64,000 nt of DNA from Anaerobutyricum hallii (GCF_900209925.1 NZ_LT907978.1:2451001-2515000); one strand, 5' to 3'; shown: positions 34,501 to 43,541, numbered from the stretch's first letter. The notes: generated from the sequence alone by a model not told the origin. Numbers and translations are program-made.

Positions 34501-36028
34501 TCGCATCATCAATACTTGTCAGTTCGGTAATCCGCAGAGGAATCGGCCGCTGTGGATTGACAAACACACTGTAATGGTCTGCTATTTCCCCATTACTTAC
34601 CTTCACCGCACCAATTTCGATAATCGCATCGTGCAGCGGGCTAAAACCGGTAGTCTCCAAATCAAATACTACATAGTCATCGAAAAGCGTCTGTCCTTTA
34701 TCGTTCGTAACAAGCTTTTTCAAATCATTTACAAAATATCCCTCTACTCCGTAAATAATCTTAAATGGTTCGTCCATCGTGATACAGTGATTTGCGATCG
34801 GGAATGCCTGCAATACGCCATGGTCGGTAATCGCCATCGCCGGATGTCCCCATTCTTTTGCCTGGTTGATTACTTTTTTAATGTCAACTACACTGTCTAA
34901 ATCGCTCATTACGGTATGAAGATGCAGTTCCACACGTTTCTCAAGACTTTTATCCATTCTTTTTTCTGTAAAGTCAGGAATCGGCTTAATACCGGAAATA
35001 GAAGAAAGGGTCAGATCGTGCTCAAAGGTATCCATACGAGGCATTCCCTTTACTTTATAAAACTTTCCTTTTTCAAATAAATCTAAAAATTCCGGGAGCT
35101 GGTTGTTGGCAATAAATATCTTTCCAACGATCGTGTCTGTAAAGTCCGTAATATGAAAGCTGACGATCGTGCGCTCTCTTCGGATTTCCCTCAGTTCCAT
35201 CTTCAGAATCTTTCCACGCACGACAACCTGTCCGATCTCGTCCACGATTTCCTCCAAAGGAACAACTTCCCCATCACAATCCTTCCCATAAATAACATCC
35301 GGATCTTTAGACCGTCTTCTCTGGCTAAATTCCTGCCTTCTTGCCCGCTCTTCAAAGAAATTACCGGAATAATTATGATGCTTCTTTTCTTCTTTTGGCG
35401 TTTCCCCTTCTTCCGCTCCGTTCTCTTTCTTCTCACTTTCCACCTTTTTAATCTGGCTCATAACCATATCCACTTCCAGATTCAGCTTATGATTTCTCGC
35501 CTTATAAAAAGCCTGTTTCGCATCATCGGTAAAGTCGAACCCAACCTGAATCTCTTTGCCAAAACGATGAGAAAAAAGATGTTCCATATATTCTTTTAAA
35601 ACCCGCGACTTATCTCTTGCAAGAAAGGAATCTTCTAAGAGAATCGTCATAATATTCCCTTCAAATCCCCATTCTCCGTTTGCAAGAAGACTGTATTCCA
35701 CACGTCCCATGTTCTTTACTTCATGAAGAATACTGCCCCAGTAATCATTTGTAATACTTTCTAGTGTATACGCTGCGGATAACTCATACGTATCATCAAA
35801 TGAAATAAAAACAGAGGTCTTTCCAAACAGCTCCTTTTTGAGATCGTAAGCAACTTTATTTAAAACTTTTCTCTGGATAATATGTTCACTCTTTAAATGA
35901 ATCACTAACTGCCTTTTCTGCTGCTTCATTACTACTTTAGAAACAACTGCATTGGACAAAATATATTTTAAATTCTCAGGAACCGTATAATCTGGAAATA
36001 CTTCTGGAAATGTCTGTCCTTCAAGCAT
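31577..36028 (-). CDS. polC: DNA polymerase III PolC-type alpha subunit
   Basis: A 1483-aa replicative polymerase of low-GC Gram-positives. In order: an N-terminal domain, an OB fold (VVVRGKILKMELREIRRERT), a PHP domain (VELHLHTVMSDLDSVVDI) split by a DEDDh 3'-5' exonuclease (YVVFDLETTGFSP ... HHRAVDDARVTAEVF), the polymerase core (PDIDLNFSGEYQ, GTIGTLAEKTAYG) and the thumb and C-terminal helix-hairpin region. I chose MLEGQTFPEVF at 36028 because AAGGAGG lies seven bases upstream; the frame stays open for 93 more codons but these lie in an intergenic repeat. The length fits PolC. Confidence 0.97.
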   Translation of the reverse strand: MLEGQTFPEVFPDYTVPENLKYILSNAVVSKVVMKQQKRQLVIHLKSEHIIQRKVLNKVAYDLKKELFGKTSVFISFDDTYELSAAYTLESITNDYWGSILHEVKNMGRVEYSLLANGEWGFEGNIMTILLEDSFLARDKSRVLKEYMEHLFSHRFGKEIQVGFDFTDDAKQAFYKARNHKLNLEVDMVMSQIKKVESEKKENGAEEGETPKEEKKHHNYSGNFFEERARRQEFSQRRRSKDPDVIYGKDCDGEVVPLEEIVDEIGQVVVRGKILKMELREIRRERTIVSFHITDFTDTIVGKIFIANNQLPEFLDLFEKGKFYKVKGMPRMDTFEHDLTLSSISGIKPIPDFTEKRMDKSLEKRVELHLHTVMSDLDSVVDIKKVINQAKEWGHPAMAITDHGVLQAFPIANHCITMDEPFKIIYGVEGYFVNDLKKLVTNDKGQTLFDDYVVFDLETTGFSPLHDAIIEIGAVKVSNGEIADHYSVFVNPQRPIPLRITELTSIDDAMVADAGTIEEILPEFLEFCEGCSLVAHNAEFDVSFIEENAKRQGFTTDFTVLDTVQMARLLLTDLNKFKLNTVCKRLNIKQEHHHRAVDDARVTAEVFLRFVEMLEEKDVHTLAKLNDMGAMSPDLIRKAPAYHGIILVKNDIGRVNLNRLVSASHLDYFNRRPKMPESLIQKYREGLILGSACEAGELFQAIIRGKSEEELAELVRFYDYLEIQPIGNNMFMLESDKYDAKTVEDLQNYNRKIVELGERYHKPVVATCDVHFLNPEDEQYRRILMAGKGFSDADNQAPLYFRTTEEMLEEFAYLGEAKAKEVVITNTNKIADMIEKISPVHPDKCPPVIPKSDETLTNICYDKAHEIYGPDLPDIVEERLQRELNSIISNGFAVMYIIAQKLVWDSNDHGYLVGSRGSVGSSFVATMAGITEVNPLSAHYICPKCHYVDFDSDAVKPYAKKGMSGCDMPDRDCPVCGTPLQKEGHDIPFETFLGFKGNKEPDIDLNFSGEYQSKAHKYVEVIFGEGKAFRAGTIGTLAEKTAYGYVYKYFEERDIHKRRCEMERLAEGCTGVKRTTGQHPGGIIVVPHEYDIYDFTAIQHPANDVNTDIITTHFEYHSIDHNLLKLDILGHDDPTMIRRLEDLTGMDATTIPLDDPEVMSLFHSTDILGITPEDIGGIEMGSLGVPEFGTEFVMQMLKDTNPKCFSDLVRISGLSHGTDVWLGNAQTLIEEGKAEISTAICCRDDIMTYLINMGLDKEQSFTIMESVRKGKGLKPEWEEEMTSHGVPDWYIWSCKKIKYMFPKAHAAAYVMMGWRVAWFKVHKPLAYYAAYFGIRASAFSYEIMCRGKERLDIALSELLKTPKDQQTKKDQDTIRDGRIAQEMYARGFTFMPIDIYKAKARECQIIDGKIMPPLSSVEGLGDKACEQVEEAAKHGPFTSLENFRNQAKVSKTNVDKMVELGILTGLPETDQLTFDFFMTQGSA

Positions 36029-36047
36029 CTTTTTCCTCCTTTCCGCT

Positions 36048-36213
36048 CTAGAGCTTGTTTGAAAAATACTTTCTGCAAGATGTGCGTTGCAATTTGCGGG
36101 AGATTTCACCTGAATGAGGGCGGCGTAGCGGGCTACGTCAACTGAATGAAGGCAAAATATACCGTAAATTGAGGCGTGCAGGTTGCTGGAATGATTTTTC
36201 AAACAAGCTCTAG
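36048..36213. repeat. Intergenic repeat with perfect 20-bp terminal inverted repeats
   Basis: CTAGAGCTTGTTTGAAAAAT at the left is the exact reverse complement of the right end. The inner part has further nested pairing (GGCGTAGC with GCTACGTC; CAATTTGCGG with CCGTAAATTG). It fills the 312-bp spacer before polC. From memory, similar sequences are dispersed in Lachnospiraceae genomes, so it may be a miniature mobile or REP-like element. Confidence 0.8.
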
Positions 36214-36216
36214 TAT

Positions 36217-36264
36217 ACTCCCGGAATCTTTTTGTGCTTGATTTTGTGAGAAGACTCCGAGAGT
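36217..36264. repeat. Hairpin repeat, copy 2 (upstream side of polC)
   Basis: Counterpart of the hairpin at 31491-31532, with the same TCCGAGAGT arm and a GCTTGATTT loop. It directly abuts the 36048-36213 repeat. Confidence 0.65.
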
Positions 36265-36340
36265 ACATTTTCAAGATGTAGCATATATTTTTATTTTCAG
36301 AATACACTTTAATAAATAGTAATCGGAAGGACTGTTTTTT

Positions 36341-36769
36341 TTGAGTGCAAAAACTAAAATTGTTGTTGTAAAAGCAAAAGAACTTATCTATACTGCATTG
36401 TTTGTCTGCCTGGGTATCATACTGATCCTTCTTTTGATCTTTATGTTTGCTCCGGAAGAAAAAAGTACAAAAACAAGTGCAGGTGTTTACACACCCGGAG
36501 TCTATACTTCTACCATCGCACTTGGTGATAATACATTAGATGTTGCCGTTTCGGTCGATGCCGATCACATTACCTCCGTCAGTTTAAATCATCTGTCGGA
36601 CAGTGTCAGTGCCATGTACCCGCTCCTTGAGCCATCACTTGAAGAAATCAATGCACAGCTTGAAAATATTTCTTCAATCGATGATCTGAAATTAAATTCA
36701 GAAAACAAATATACGGGACTGATTCTCCAGCAAGCAATTAAAAATGCGCTTTCCAAAGCAAAATCCTGA
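36341..36769 (+). CDS. Membrane-anchored FMN-binding-like domain protein
   Basis: A TTG start preceded by GGAAGG gives a 142-aa product. One membrane helix (ELIYTALFVCLGIILILLLI) is followed by an outer domain with YTPGVYTSTIALGDNTLDVA, the opening typical of small FMN-binding domains. No attachment-site threonine motif is evident. The strand is opposite to its neighbours. Function is unassigned, perhaps an electron-transfer accessory. Confidence 0.65.
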   Translation: MSAKTKIVVVKAKELIYTALFVCLGIILILLLIFMFAPEEKSTKTSAGVYTPGVYTSTIALGDNTLDVAVSVDADHITSVSLNHLSDSVSAMYPLLEPSLEEINAQLENISSIDDLKLNSENKYTGLILQQAIKNALSKAKS

Positions 36770-36797
36770 CAAAGCAGCATTTTAAAGTGAAAAAACT

Positions 36798-38729
36798 TTA
36801 CAGCCCCAGCTTATCCTTTAACTCGTCCAATTCGCTCATCCAGACTGCTGAACTTGCATCACTCGGCATTCGCAAATCTCCTCTCGGTGAAACCGCAATC
36901 GAACCAACCTTTGGGCCATCCGGGAGGCAGGATCTCTTAAAATGCTGTGCAAAGAAACGCCAGCAGAATGTACGAAGCCATTTATAACAGGTGGCCACAT
37001 CATATTCTTCTCCAAATGCCTGGCGGGTCAGACGGAAAATCTTTTCCGGATGGAAGCCAAAACGAAGCATATAATATAAGAAGAAATCATGTAGTTCGTA
37101 AGGTCCTACCAAATCTTCTGTTTTCTGTGAGATCACACCATCTACCGGTGGCAGCAGTTCCGGACTTACTGGAGTATCTAAAATATCAAGAAGTACTTCT
37201 TTTAGCTCCTGCTCCTTGCTTGTATCTGCGTAATACCGTACCAGATGTCTTACGAGAGTCTTTGGTACAGAAGAATTCACTGCATACATGGACATATGAT
37301 CCCCATTATAGGTCGCCCAGCCAAGTGCAAGCTCGGACATATCTCCGGTTCCAATTACCATTCCGTTCGTCTGATTTGCGATATCCATCAGAATCTGGGT
37401 TCTTTCACGTGCCTGTGAATTCTCATAGGTCACATCGTGATTCTCCGGATTATGGCCGATATCTGAAAAATGCTGTTCTACTGCTTTATTAATACGTATT
37501 TCTCTTAAACTTGCTCCAAGCTTCTTTGTGAGCGTTACCGCATTCGAATAGGTTCTGTCTGTTGTCCCGAAACAAGGCATCGTCACGCAGACAATGTTCT
37601 CTCTTGGAATATTCAGCATATCAAATGCCCTCGCTGTCACTAATACCGCAAGTGTTGAATCGAGACCTCCGCTGATTCCGACAACCGCAGACTGGCAATG
37701 TGTATGCGCAAGGCGCTTTTTCAGTCCCATTGCCTGAATCGTAAGAATCTCATCACATCGTCTTTCTCTGTCTGCTTTATTTGAAGGAATAAATGGTGTG
37801 CGTTCAAACGTCCGGCTAATCTGGGTTCTTTCTTCTTTTAATCTAAAATACACTCTCTCATACTTCTTATCTGCGCCCTCAGTCACAAAGGTAGTCATCC
37901 TTCTTCTATCTGCCTCTAATCTTTGCAGATCGATTTCTGTCTCAATATAACTGTTCTGGAATCTTCTTGATTCTTTTAAAATAGCGCCATACTCTGCAAT
38001 CATGTTATGCCCGCTGTATACTAAATCCTGTGTAGATTCTCCTTCGCCGGCACAAGAATAAAGGTAGGCACAGACAAGCCGCGCAGACTGCTGTGAGACA
38101 AGATTACGACGGTACGTATCCTTTGTCGTTGTCTCATCACTGGCTGACGGATTACAGATTACCGTTGCACCAGCTAATGCATGATGTGTAGATGGCGGCA
38201 GAGGAGACCATAAATCTTCACAGATTTCACAGCCGATCACTAATTCCTCCATATTCTCACAGCAAAATAAAAGATTCATCCCAAAAGGTACATCCTTTCC
38301 ACCAAGACGAATCATCTTTATCTCTTCTTCTCCCGGAGCAAAGTGTCTTGCCTCATAAAACTCCGAATAATTCGGCAGATAATGCTTCGGTACTACCCCT
38401 AAGATCTTCCCTCCCTGCACAAATACCGCACAATTATAAAGCTTGTGATTCACTGTTAACGGAAGACCTAGAACAGTAACCATATCCTGCCCCTTTGTTT
38501 TCTCTAAAATAACAAAAAGCTGTTTCTTTGCTTCATCTAGTAATGTCTTCTGTAAAAACAGATCATTACATGTATATGCAGTAAGCACAAGTTCCGGAAA
38601 AACTAAAAGCTTCACTCCATTCTTATCTGCCTTTTTCATTACTTCCATTATCTTTTCTTTATTGTGAATCGGATTGGCAACTTCCACATCGACAGATGCC
38701 ACTCCGACTTTTAAAAAGCCGTCTTTCAT
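36798..38729 (-). CDS. nadE: Glutamine-dependent NAD+ synthetase
   Basis: A 643-aa two-domain enzyme. The N-terminal nitrilase-type glutaminase has LLVFPELVLTAYTC (Glu), a Lys in the middle and VIGCEICEDLWSP (Cys). The C-terminal synthetase has the PP-loop SAVVGISGGLDSTLAVL and GTGDMSELALGWATYNGDHM. It makes NAD+ from deamido-NAD+ using glutamine. The ATG at 38729 is preceded by GGAGG; an earlier ATG overlaps that site and is less likely. Confidence 0.95.
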   Translation of the reverse strand: MKDGFLKVGVASVDVEVANPIHNKEKIMEVMKKADKNGVKLLVFPELVLTAYTCNDLFLQKTLLDEAKKQLFVILEKTKGQDMVTVLGLPLTVNHKLYNCAVFVQGGKILGVVPKHYLPNYSEFYEARHFAPGEEEIKMIRLGGKDVPFGMNLLFCCENMEELVIGCEICEDLWSPLPPSTHHALAGATVICNPSASDETTTKDTYRRNLVSQQSARLVCAYLYSCAGEGESTQDLVYSGHNMIAEYGAILKESRRFQNSYIETEIDLQRLEADRRRMTTFVTEGADKKYERVYFRLKEERTQISRTFERTPFIPSNKADRERRCDEILTIQAMGLKKRLAHTHCQSAVVGISGGLDSTLAVLVTARAFDMLNIPRENIVCVTMPCFGTTDRTYSNAVTLTKKLGASLREIRINKAVEQHFSDIGHNPENHDVTYENSQARERTQILMDIANQTNGMVIGTGDMSELALGWATYNGDHMSMYAVNSSVPKTLVRHLVRYYADTSKEQELKEVLLDILDTPVSPELLPPVDGVISQKTEDLVGPYELHDFFLYYMLRFGFHPEKIFRLTRQAFGEEYDVATCYKWLRTFCWRFFAQHFKRSCLPDGPKVGSIAVSPRGDLRMPSDASSAVWMSELDELKDKLGL

Positions 38730-38749
38730 AAAAACCTCCAAAAATACAA

Positions 38750-38783
38750 AATGGGAATCCTAAGTACCTTAGTCTTCCCATTA
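38750..38783 (-). terminator. Hairpin terminator candidate between rpoD and nadE
   Basis: AATGGGAA pairs with TTCCCATT and inner ACTAAG with CTTAG. The minus strand continues with TTGTATTTTT. It lies downstream of rpoD and just before the nadE ribosome site, so it could also attenuate nadE. Confidence 0.6.
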
Positions 38784-38871
38784 TTGTAATCAATTATTTA
38801 TCTTTTGGCAACAAACAGTATACGAAAAATGTGTATATCACAAAAATTGTGACAACATCTTCATAAAAAGC

Positions 38872-39975
38872 TTACTCAAGGAAATCCTTAAGCTTTCTGC
38901 TTCTGCTTGGATGACGAAGCTTACGGAGCGCCTTCGCCTCAATCTGTCTGATACGCTCTCTTGTTACGTTAAATTCCTTACCAACTTCCTCAAGAGTTCT
39001 TGTCTTGCCATCATCAAGACCAAAACGAAGCTTGATTACATTACGTTCTCTTTCTGTAAGAGAAGCCATCGCTTCTTCAAGCTCTTCCTTCAACATGGAG
39101 AAGGATGCGGAATCAACTGGCGAAAGGAGAGACTCATCTTCAATGAAGTCACCTAACTGGCTGTCCTCTTCTTCACCAATCGGTGTGTCTAAGGATACCG
39201 GATCTCTTGATGTCTTTAAAATCTCATCAATCTTGGCAACCGGCATATTCATCTTCTTAGCAATCTCTTCATTCGTAGGTTCTCTTCCGAGCTCCTGAAG
39301 TAACATTCTTGAAGTACGAAGAGTTTTATTAATTGTCTCTACCATATGTACCGGTACACGAATCGTCTTCGCTGTATCAGCGATACCTCTTGTGATCGCC
39401 TGACGAATCCACCAGGTAGAATATGTACTGAACTTATTCCCCTTCTTATAATCAAACTTCTCAACGGCCTTCATCAGACCCATATTCCCTTCCTGAATCA
39501 GGTCAAGGAAAGACATTCCTCTTCCTACATACTTCTTAGCAATGCTGACAACCAGTCGAAGGTTCGCCTCGATCAGCTGCTTTCTCGCCTGCTCATCACC
39601 TTTCTCAATACGCTGCGCCAGAAAAACTTCTTCTTCTGCAGTAAGCAAAGGAATATTACCAATCTCTTTTAAATACATACGAACCGGATCCTCTAAGCTT
39701 ACACCTTCAAGAATATCCGCATCGTCAATAATCTCTACTTCCTCTGCATCATCGTCTATAAAATTATCATCGTTATCTTCATCTTCGTTGGTATTTAAAA
39801 CATCAACACCCTGTTTTTCAAAATAATCAAGAATCCACTCAAACTTCTCAGGAGTTAATTCGATGTTCTTAAACGCATCATTAACTTCCTTATATTCTAA
39901 CACATTCTTATTCTTCTGTGCCTGCTTAAGAAGCTTCTCCATAATATTCGAAAAAACTAATCTTGTATCTTCCAT
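38872..39975 (-). CDS. rpoD: Primary RNA polymerase sigma factor (sigma-A/RpoD)
   Basis: A 367-aa primary sigma factor. Region 1.1-like acidic N-terminus ([20 protein letters not shown]), region 1.2 ([20 protein letters not shown]), region 2 ([35 protein letters not shown]), region 3, and region 4 ([20 protein letters not shown]). The usual partner dnaG is not adjacent; the next upstream gene encodes a YbjQ-type protein. Confidence 0.97.
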   Translation of the reverse strand: MEDTRLVFSNIMEKLLKQAQKNKNVLEYKEVNDAFKNIELTPEKFEWILDYFEKQGVDVLNTNEDEDNDDNFIDDDAEEVEIIDDADILEGVSLEDPVRMYLKEIGNIPLLTAEEEVFLAQRIEKGDEQARKQLIEANLRLVVSIAKKYVGRGMSFLDLIQEGNMGLMKAVEKFDYKKGNKFSTYSTWWIRQAITRGIADTAKTIRVPVHMVETINKTLRTSRMLLQELGREPTNEEIAKKMNMPVAKIDEILKTSRDPVSLDTPIGEEEDSQLGDFIEDESLLSPVDSASFSMLKEELEEAMASLTERERNVIKLRFGLDDGKTRTLEEVGKEFNVTRERIRQIEAKALRKLRHPSRSRKLKDFLE

Positions 39976-39993
39976 TCTGTTCTCCCAACTTTA

Positions 39994-40305
39994 CTATACC
40001 AATCTAACTGCTGTACCATATACTAACACTTCAGCAGCCCCCTGCATCACTTCACTGGATGAATAGCGAACACAGATTACTGCATCTGCTCCCATCTGCT
40101 GTGCATTCTTCACCATCTTATCTGTTGCAAGCTTTCTGGCTTTCTCCATCATCTCCGTATACGAAGTCAGTTCTCCACCTACTAAAGTCTTTAAACTGTT
40201 CATGATATCCTTCCCTGCATGAACAGTCTGGATCGAAGAACCTTCCACAATACCCAACGGCTCAACATTCCTTCCTGCAATCTGTTCTGTAGTAACTAAT
40301 AACAT
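39994..40305 (-). CDS. YbjQ/UPF0145 family protein
   Basis: A 103-aa protein with the family pattern: MLLVTTEQIAGRNVEPLGIV, HAGKDIMNSLKTLVGGEL, YTEMMEKARKLATDKM and GADAVICVRYSSSEVMQG. The fold is a heavy-metal-binding-like alpha/beta domain that forms pentamers in known members; its role is unknown. GGAGGT lies before the ATG. Confidence 0.9.
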   Translation of the reverse strand: MLLVTTEQIAGRNVEPLGIVEGSSIQTVHAGKDIMNSLKTLVGGELTSYTEMMEKARKLATDKMVKNAQQMGADAVICVRYSSSEVMQGAAEVLVYGTAVRLV

Positions 40306-40715
40306 AGCTCACCTCCATTACCAGTGGCGACACTCAACCTATTATAATCTCATGTTATCAACATAATACCCCAAAAAAAAGAGGTTGTCAACAAAAAGTG
40401 AGGGGAAATGGACGAAAAGATCTGAAAACTACAATTTTAGATCTTGATAAAGAAGAATTTCTTCCAATATTACTTTTTATTCTGTTGTGCTAAACGTTCC
40501 ATTTTGCCCAATAGTACAGAAACTTCGCAGAAATGAATGCGAAGTTTCTATAGTCAAAATTCCACAGCACAAAAGTCATAAAAAGTAATATTGAAAGAAA
40601 CCCTTCTTTCCCGTAGTTCATCGCCTTGTAGTTTTCAAATCTTTTCTGACTTCTGCAATGCCCTTTTTATGACAAAATAGATGCGGAAGTTTGTGGTTGT
40701 AATCTATAGTTTGTA
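40306..40715. other. Gene-free stretch filled by a long cruciform element
   Basis: No gene is visible. The stretch is occupied mainly by the stem-loop at 40415-40644, whose arms nearly reach the flanking genes. Confidence 0.8.
40415..40644 (+). repeat. Long structured element Y, homologous to 41592-41757
   Basis: The outer arms AAAAGATCTGAAAACTACAA and TTGTAGTTTTCAAATCTTTT differ by one pair. Inside are AATATTACTTTTTAT/ATAAAAAGTAATATT, TTGTGCT/AGCACAA, ATTTTG/CAAAAT and a terminal hairpin AGAAACTTCG/CGAAGTTTCT. Unpaired segments AAACGTTCC, TGCCCA and ATAGTC match the element at 41.6 kb, which lies in the opposite orientation, while the stems differ in compensating ways. Confidence 0.85.
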
Positions 40716-41261
40716 TTACTTTTCTATGTACTTCTTTGCTTCATTTAATGGTAATAAGCCAATGGGTTCTAGCTGTTTATCCTCAACAATTTTCCAAGTA
40801 TCTTTGTGTTTCTTTAAAATAATTTCATGTTCTGCATCATATCCTGTCGCGGTATCTGTGTTTGATATTGTTAAATATGTTTCTTCTTTGATTTTTGTAC
40901 TGATTATTGAATCAGATATTTTTTTAGAACTTATGAGATTTACCGCAGTTTTTATTGCTGAATATGTTTCCCCTGATTTTTTCAATTCATCTCTAAACTG
41001 TGCGATTTGTTCCCGCAGTTCTTTTTCTTTAAGATTCTCTTTTTTCGATATAAATGGACTTTCACTCACTATTTGTTCATCAGAAATCATAATACTTGCT
41101 CTGTCCTTTAAAAGCCGCTCTATTTCATTAGATATTACTGCCTTTTCCTTTTTATTAATATCCGAATTATGCTTGTATATAACCGCCACGCTAACAATTA
41201 CCAGTACCAGCAGACCTATCATAAGAAATAAAAATACGAATCTTTTATATTTCTTCATCAC
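40716..41261 (-). CDS. Hypothetical membrane-anchored protein
   Basis: A 181-aa protein. One N-terminal membrane helix (FVFLFLMIGLLVLVIVSVAV) precedes a lysine- and glutamate-rich outer part with a possible coiled coil (KKENLKEKELREQIAQFRDE) and a C-terminal segment (GYDAEHEIILKKHKDTWKIV) that resembles small lipoprotein domains with a TWKI core. The second ATG, three bases in, is an equal start candidate. It is more AT-rich than its neighbours and flanked by two long inverted-repeat elements, which suggests acquired DNA. Confidence 0.65.
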   Translation of the reverse strand: MMKKYKRFVFLFLMIGLLVLVIVSVAVIYKHNSDINKKEKAVISNEIERLLKDRASIMISDEQIVSESPFISKKENLKEKELREQIAQFRDELKKSGETYSAIKTAVNLISSKKISDSIISTKIKEETYLTISNTDTATGYDAEHEIILKKHKDTWKIVEDKQLEPIGLLPLNEAKKYIEK

Positions 41262-41820
41262 TATATACTCCTTTTGTTTGTATCCGTAAATCTAAAACTG
41301 CTTTGTTTCTTCCACTTCAATCCATGCTGTAATACAAACAAATAGTAACATATATTCAACTTAGTTCACTCTAAAGATTTCTTAACTTTTCATAATAATA
41401 CTTTATCTGTCCCTTCTTTAAAAAAATGTACTTACTAAATTACTAAGTTGCCAGATGAGTGATAAACGCCGCTATATATACATTTTGTCGGATTGCTCAA
41501 AAACATGCAAATAAAATAATTTGGTATTCGTTATCAAAAACAAACAGCCGATGAAACAAAATTTTATGCTGAATTGTAAGAAAACTATGGCAAAGAAAAA
41601 AGAATTGTTATAAGTATTGCATTTTGTGACTTTGCGCTATGGAATTCTGACCATAGGAACTTGGGACTCGTTTTTCCCAAGTTCCTGTTTTTCTGGGCAG
41701 AATGGAATGTTTAGCGCAACGGAACAAAATCTAACTTATAACAATTCTTTTTTCTTTAGAAGACTGAATACAATTCAGCTCAATATCTTCTACTATAGCG
41801 GCGTCTGTGTCCCCAGCAAA
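41262..41820. other. 559-bp gene-free stretch
   Basis: It contains the long structured element X (41592-41757). The part 41262-41590 is AT-rich and I see no convincing ORF, RNA gene or repeat in it. Confidence 0.7.
41592..41757 (-). repeat. Long structured element X, downstream of thrC
   Basis: Perfect 24-bp outer arms (AAAGAAAAAAGAATTG then TTATAAGT, and the reverse complement) enclose TTTTGT/ACAAAA, TTGCGCTA/TAGCGCAA, ATTCTG/CAGAAT and a terminal hairpin GGAACTTGGG/CCCAAGTTCC. Read on the minus strand, the loops AAACATTCC, TGCCCA and TATGGTC match element Y. A T-rich tract in the second arm could also terminate thrC. Confidence 0.88.
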
Positions 41821-43311
41821 TTATTTTATCTTTAAGATCTTCTTTACTTCTTTACACATGTCTGCTGTTTCGCATACTGTATCATGCAGTACTGCGGCGC
41901 TTCGGATATCTTCGATTGCCTGTGGTACCTTTACTCCTGACAGTTTTTCTAATTCGTCAATGAGTTCGAAATCTGTCTTACTGTCATAAGAAGGATCGAT
42001 TGCATTCATAACGCTTCTTGTAAATTTATATGGACTTGCTGTAGATGCAATCACTGTCTTTGTCTTGTCGTCTGTTTCTTTTTCATACTTTTTATAAACA
42101 GCGGCTGCTACAGCGGTATGTGTGTCGATGATGTAACCTGTCTTATCGTAAACTTCTTTAATCGTCTGTGCTGTTTCTTCTTCTGTTGCGTAGTTTCCGT
42201 AGAAGTCTTTCATCTGTTCTTTCATTTCTTCGGTGATCGTATAAACACCGTCTGTGTTGAGTTCTTTCATGAATTCTCTGTTCTTCTCGGCATCTCTTCC
42301 TGCTGTCTGGTAAATGAGACGTTCTAAGTTGCTAGAGATTAAGATGTCCATGGATGGAGAAGATGTGAGGATGAAGTCTCTGTTTCTGTCATAGCATCCT
42401 GTGGTAAAGAAATCAAAAAGTACTTTGTTCTCGTTGGATGCGCAGATTAACTTCGCAATCGGGATACCCATCTCTTTTGCATAGGATGCTGCGAGGATGT
42501 TTCCAAAGTTTCCTGTTGGAACAACAACGTTGATCTGTTCTCCTTCGGAAATCTCTCCACGTGCCAATAATGCTGCGTAGCTGTAAACATAGTATACAAC
42601 CTGTGGAACAAGACGGCCAATATTGATAGAGTTTGCGGAAGAGAACTGATATCCTGCTTCGTTCATTTCCTGTGCAAGGGCTGCATCAGAGAACATCTTC
42701 TTTACGCCTGTCTGTGCATCATCAAAGTTACCTTCGATTCCGATAACGTATGTATTATCTCCACGCTGTGTTACCATCTGTTTTTCCTGGATCGGGCTTA
42801 CACCATGTTTTGGATAGAATACGATGATCTTTGTTCCAGGTACATCAGCAAAGCCTGCTAAAGCTGCCTTTCCTGTATCGCCGGATGTTGCTGTAAGAAT
42901 AACGATCTCGTTCTTTACGTGGTTTTTCTTTGCACTTGTTGTCATTAAATATGGAAGGATGGAAAGTGCCATATCTTTAAATGCGATTGTTGCACCATGG
43001 AAAAGTTCAAGATAGTAGGCATCCTCTTTCTTTACTAATTCTGCAATACTTTCTGTGTCAAACTTTTTATCGTAAGCACTGTTAATACAGTGTTTTAATT
43101 CTTCTTCTGTAAAATCTGTCATGAAAAGCTTCATAACTTCATAAGCTACTTCCTGGTAACTCATTGCAGAAAGTTCTTTTAATGACTTATCCAGCTTTGG
43201 AATATATGAAGGAACAAACAGACCGCCTTCTCCGGCAAGTCCTTTTAAAATAGCCTCGGAAGCGGTTGCTGTTTCCTGATTATTTCTCGTACTTTTATAA
43301 ATCAAATCCAT
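41821..43311 (-). CDS. thrC: Threonine synthase
   Basis: A 496-aa PLP enzyme that turns O-phosphohomoserine into threonine. It begins MDLIYKSTRNNQETATASEA and carries the PLP lysine in FHGATIAFKDMALS, TATSGDTGKAALAGF and the phosphate-binding VPTGNFGNILAASYAK. It is the longer, fungal/E. coli-like type. The ATG at 43311 has GGAGG before it; a longer frame exists but without a ribosome site. I see no T-box or other riboswitch upstream. Confidence 0.95.
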   Translation of the reverse strand: MDLIYKSTRNNQETATASEAILKGLAGEGGLFVPSYIPKLDKSLKELSAMSYQEVAYEVMKLFMTDFTEEELKHCINSAYDKKFDTESIAELVKKEDAYYLELFHGATIAFKDMALSILPYLMTTSAKKNHVKNEIVILTATSGDTGKAALAGFADVPGTKIIVFYPKHGVSPIQEKQMVTQRGDNTYVIGIEGNFDDAQTGVKKMFSDAALAQEMNEAGYQFSSANSINIGRLVPQVVYYVYSYAALLARGEISEGEQINVVVPTGNFGNILAASYAKEMGIPIAKLICASNENKVLFDFFTTGCYDRNRDFILTSSPSMDILISSNLERLIYQTAGRDAEKNREFMKELNTDGVYTITEEMKEQMKDFYGNYATEEETAQTIKEVYDKTGYIIDTHTAVAAAVYKKYEKETDDKTKTVIASTASPYKFTRSVMNAIDPSYDSKTDFELIDELEKLSGVKVPQAIEDIRSAAVLHDTVCETADMCKEVKKILKIK

Positions 43312-43541
43312 TTTTACCTCCTGTATGCAGTGTGCGTCAGCCGCACACAAGTGTGTTTCGCAATCAAATAAACGTCACAATTATAGCATAATCCAAACTT
43401 TTTGTATACGCATAATTTGCAGGTTTTCATTCTTATTTATTCTTTTTTATTTTTTCAACAAAATTTTCGAACAATTTCTGCCTGTTTTTATTCCTTTTTA
43501 TCATTTATTTTTTATTCTGTATGTTTTTATTTTTACGCCTT

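Noticed and set aside
34421-35599. Long plus-strand ORFs opposite polC
   Set aside because: They mirror a certain polC coding region and lack start signals; their products are low-complexity and unlike any family.
31577-36307. PolC starting at 36307 with 93 extra residues
   Set aside because: The extension reads through an intergenic inverted repeat. A strong ribosome site precedes the ATG at 36028, which gives the usual PolC N-terminus and length.
43312-43541. T-box or other riboswitch before thrC, and SAM-type riboswitch before metA
   Set aside because: I found no T-box consensus (GGGTGG-type) or SAM aptamer features; both spacers are short or AT-rich without the expected paired structure.
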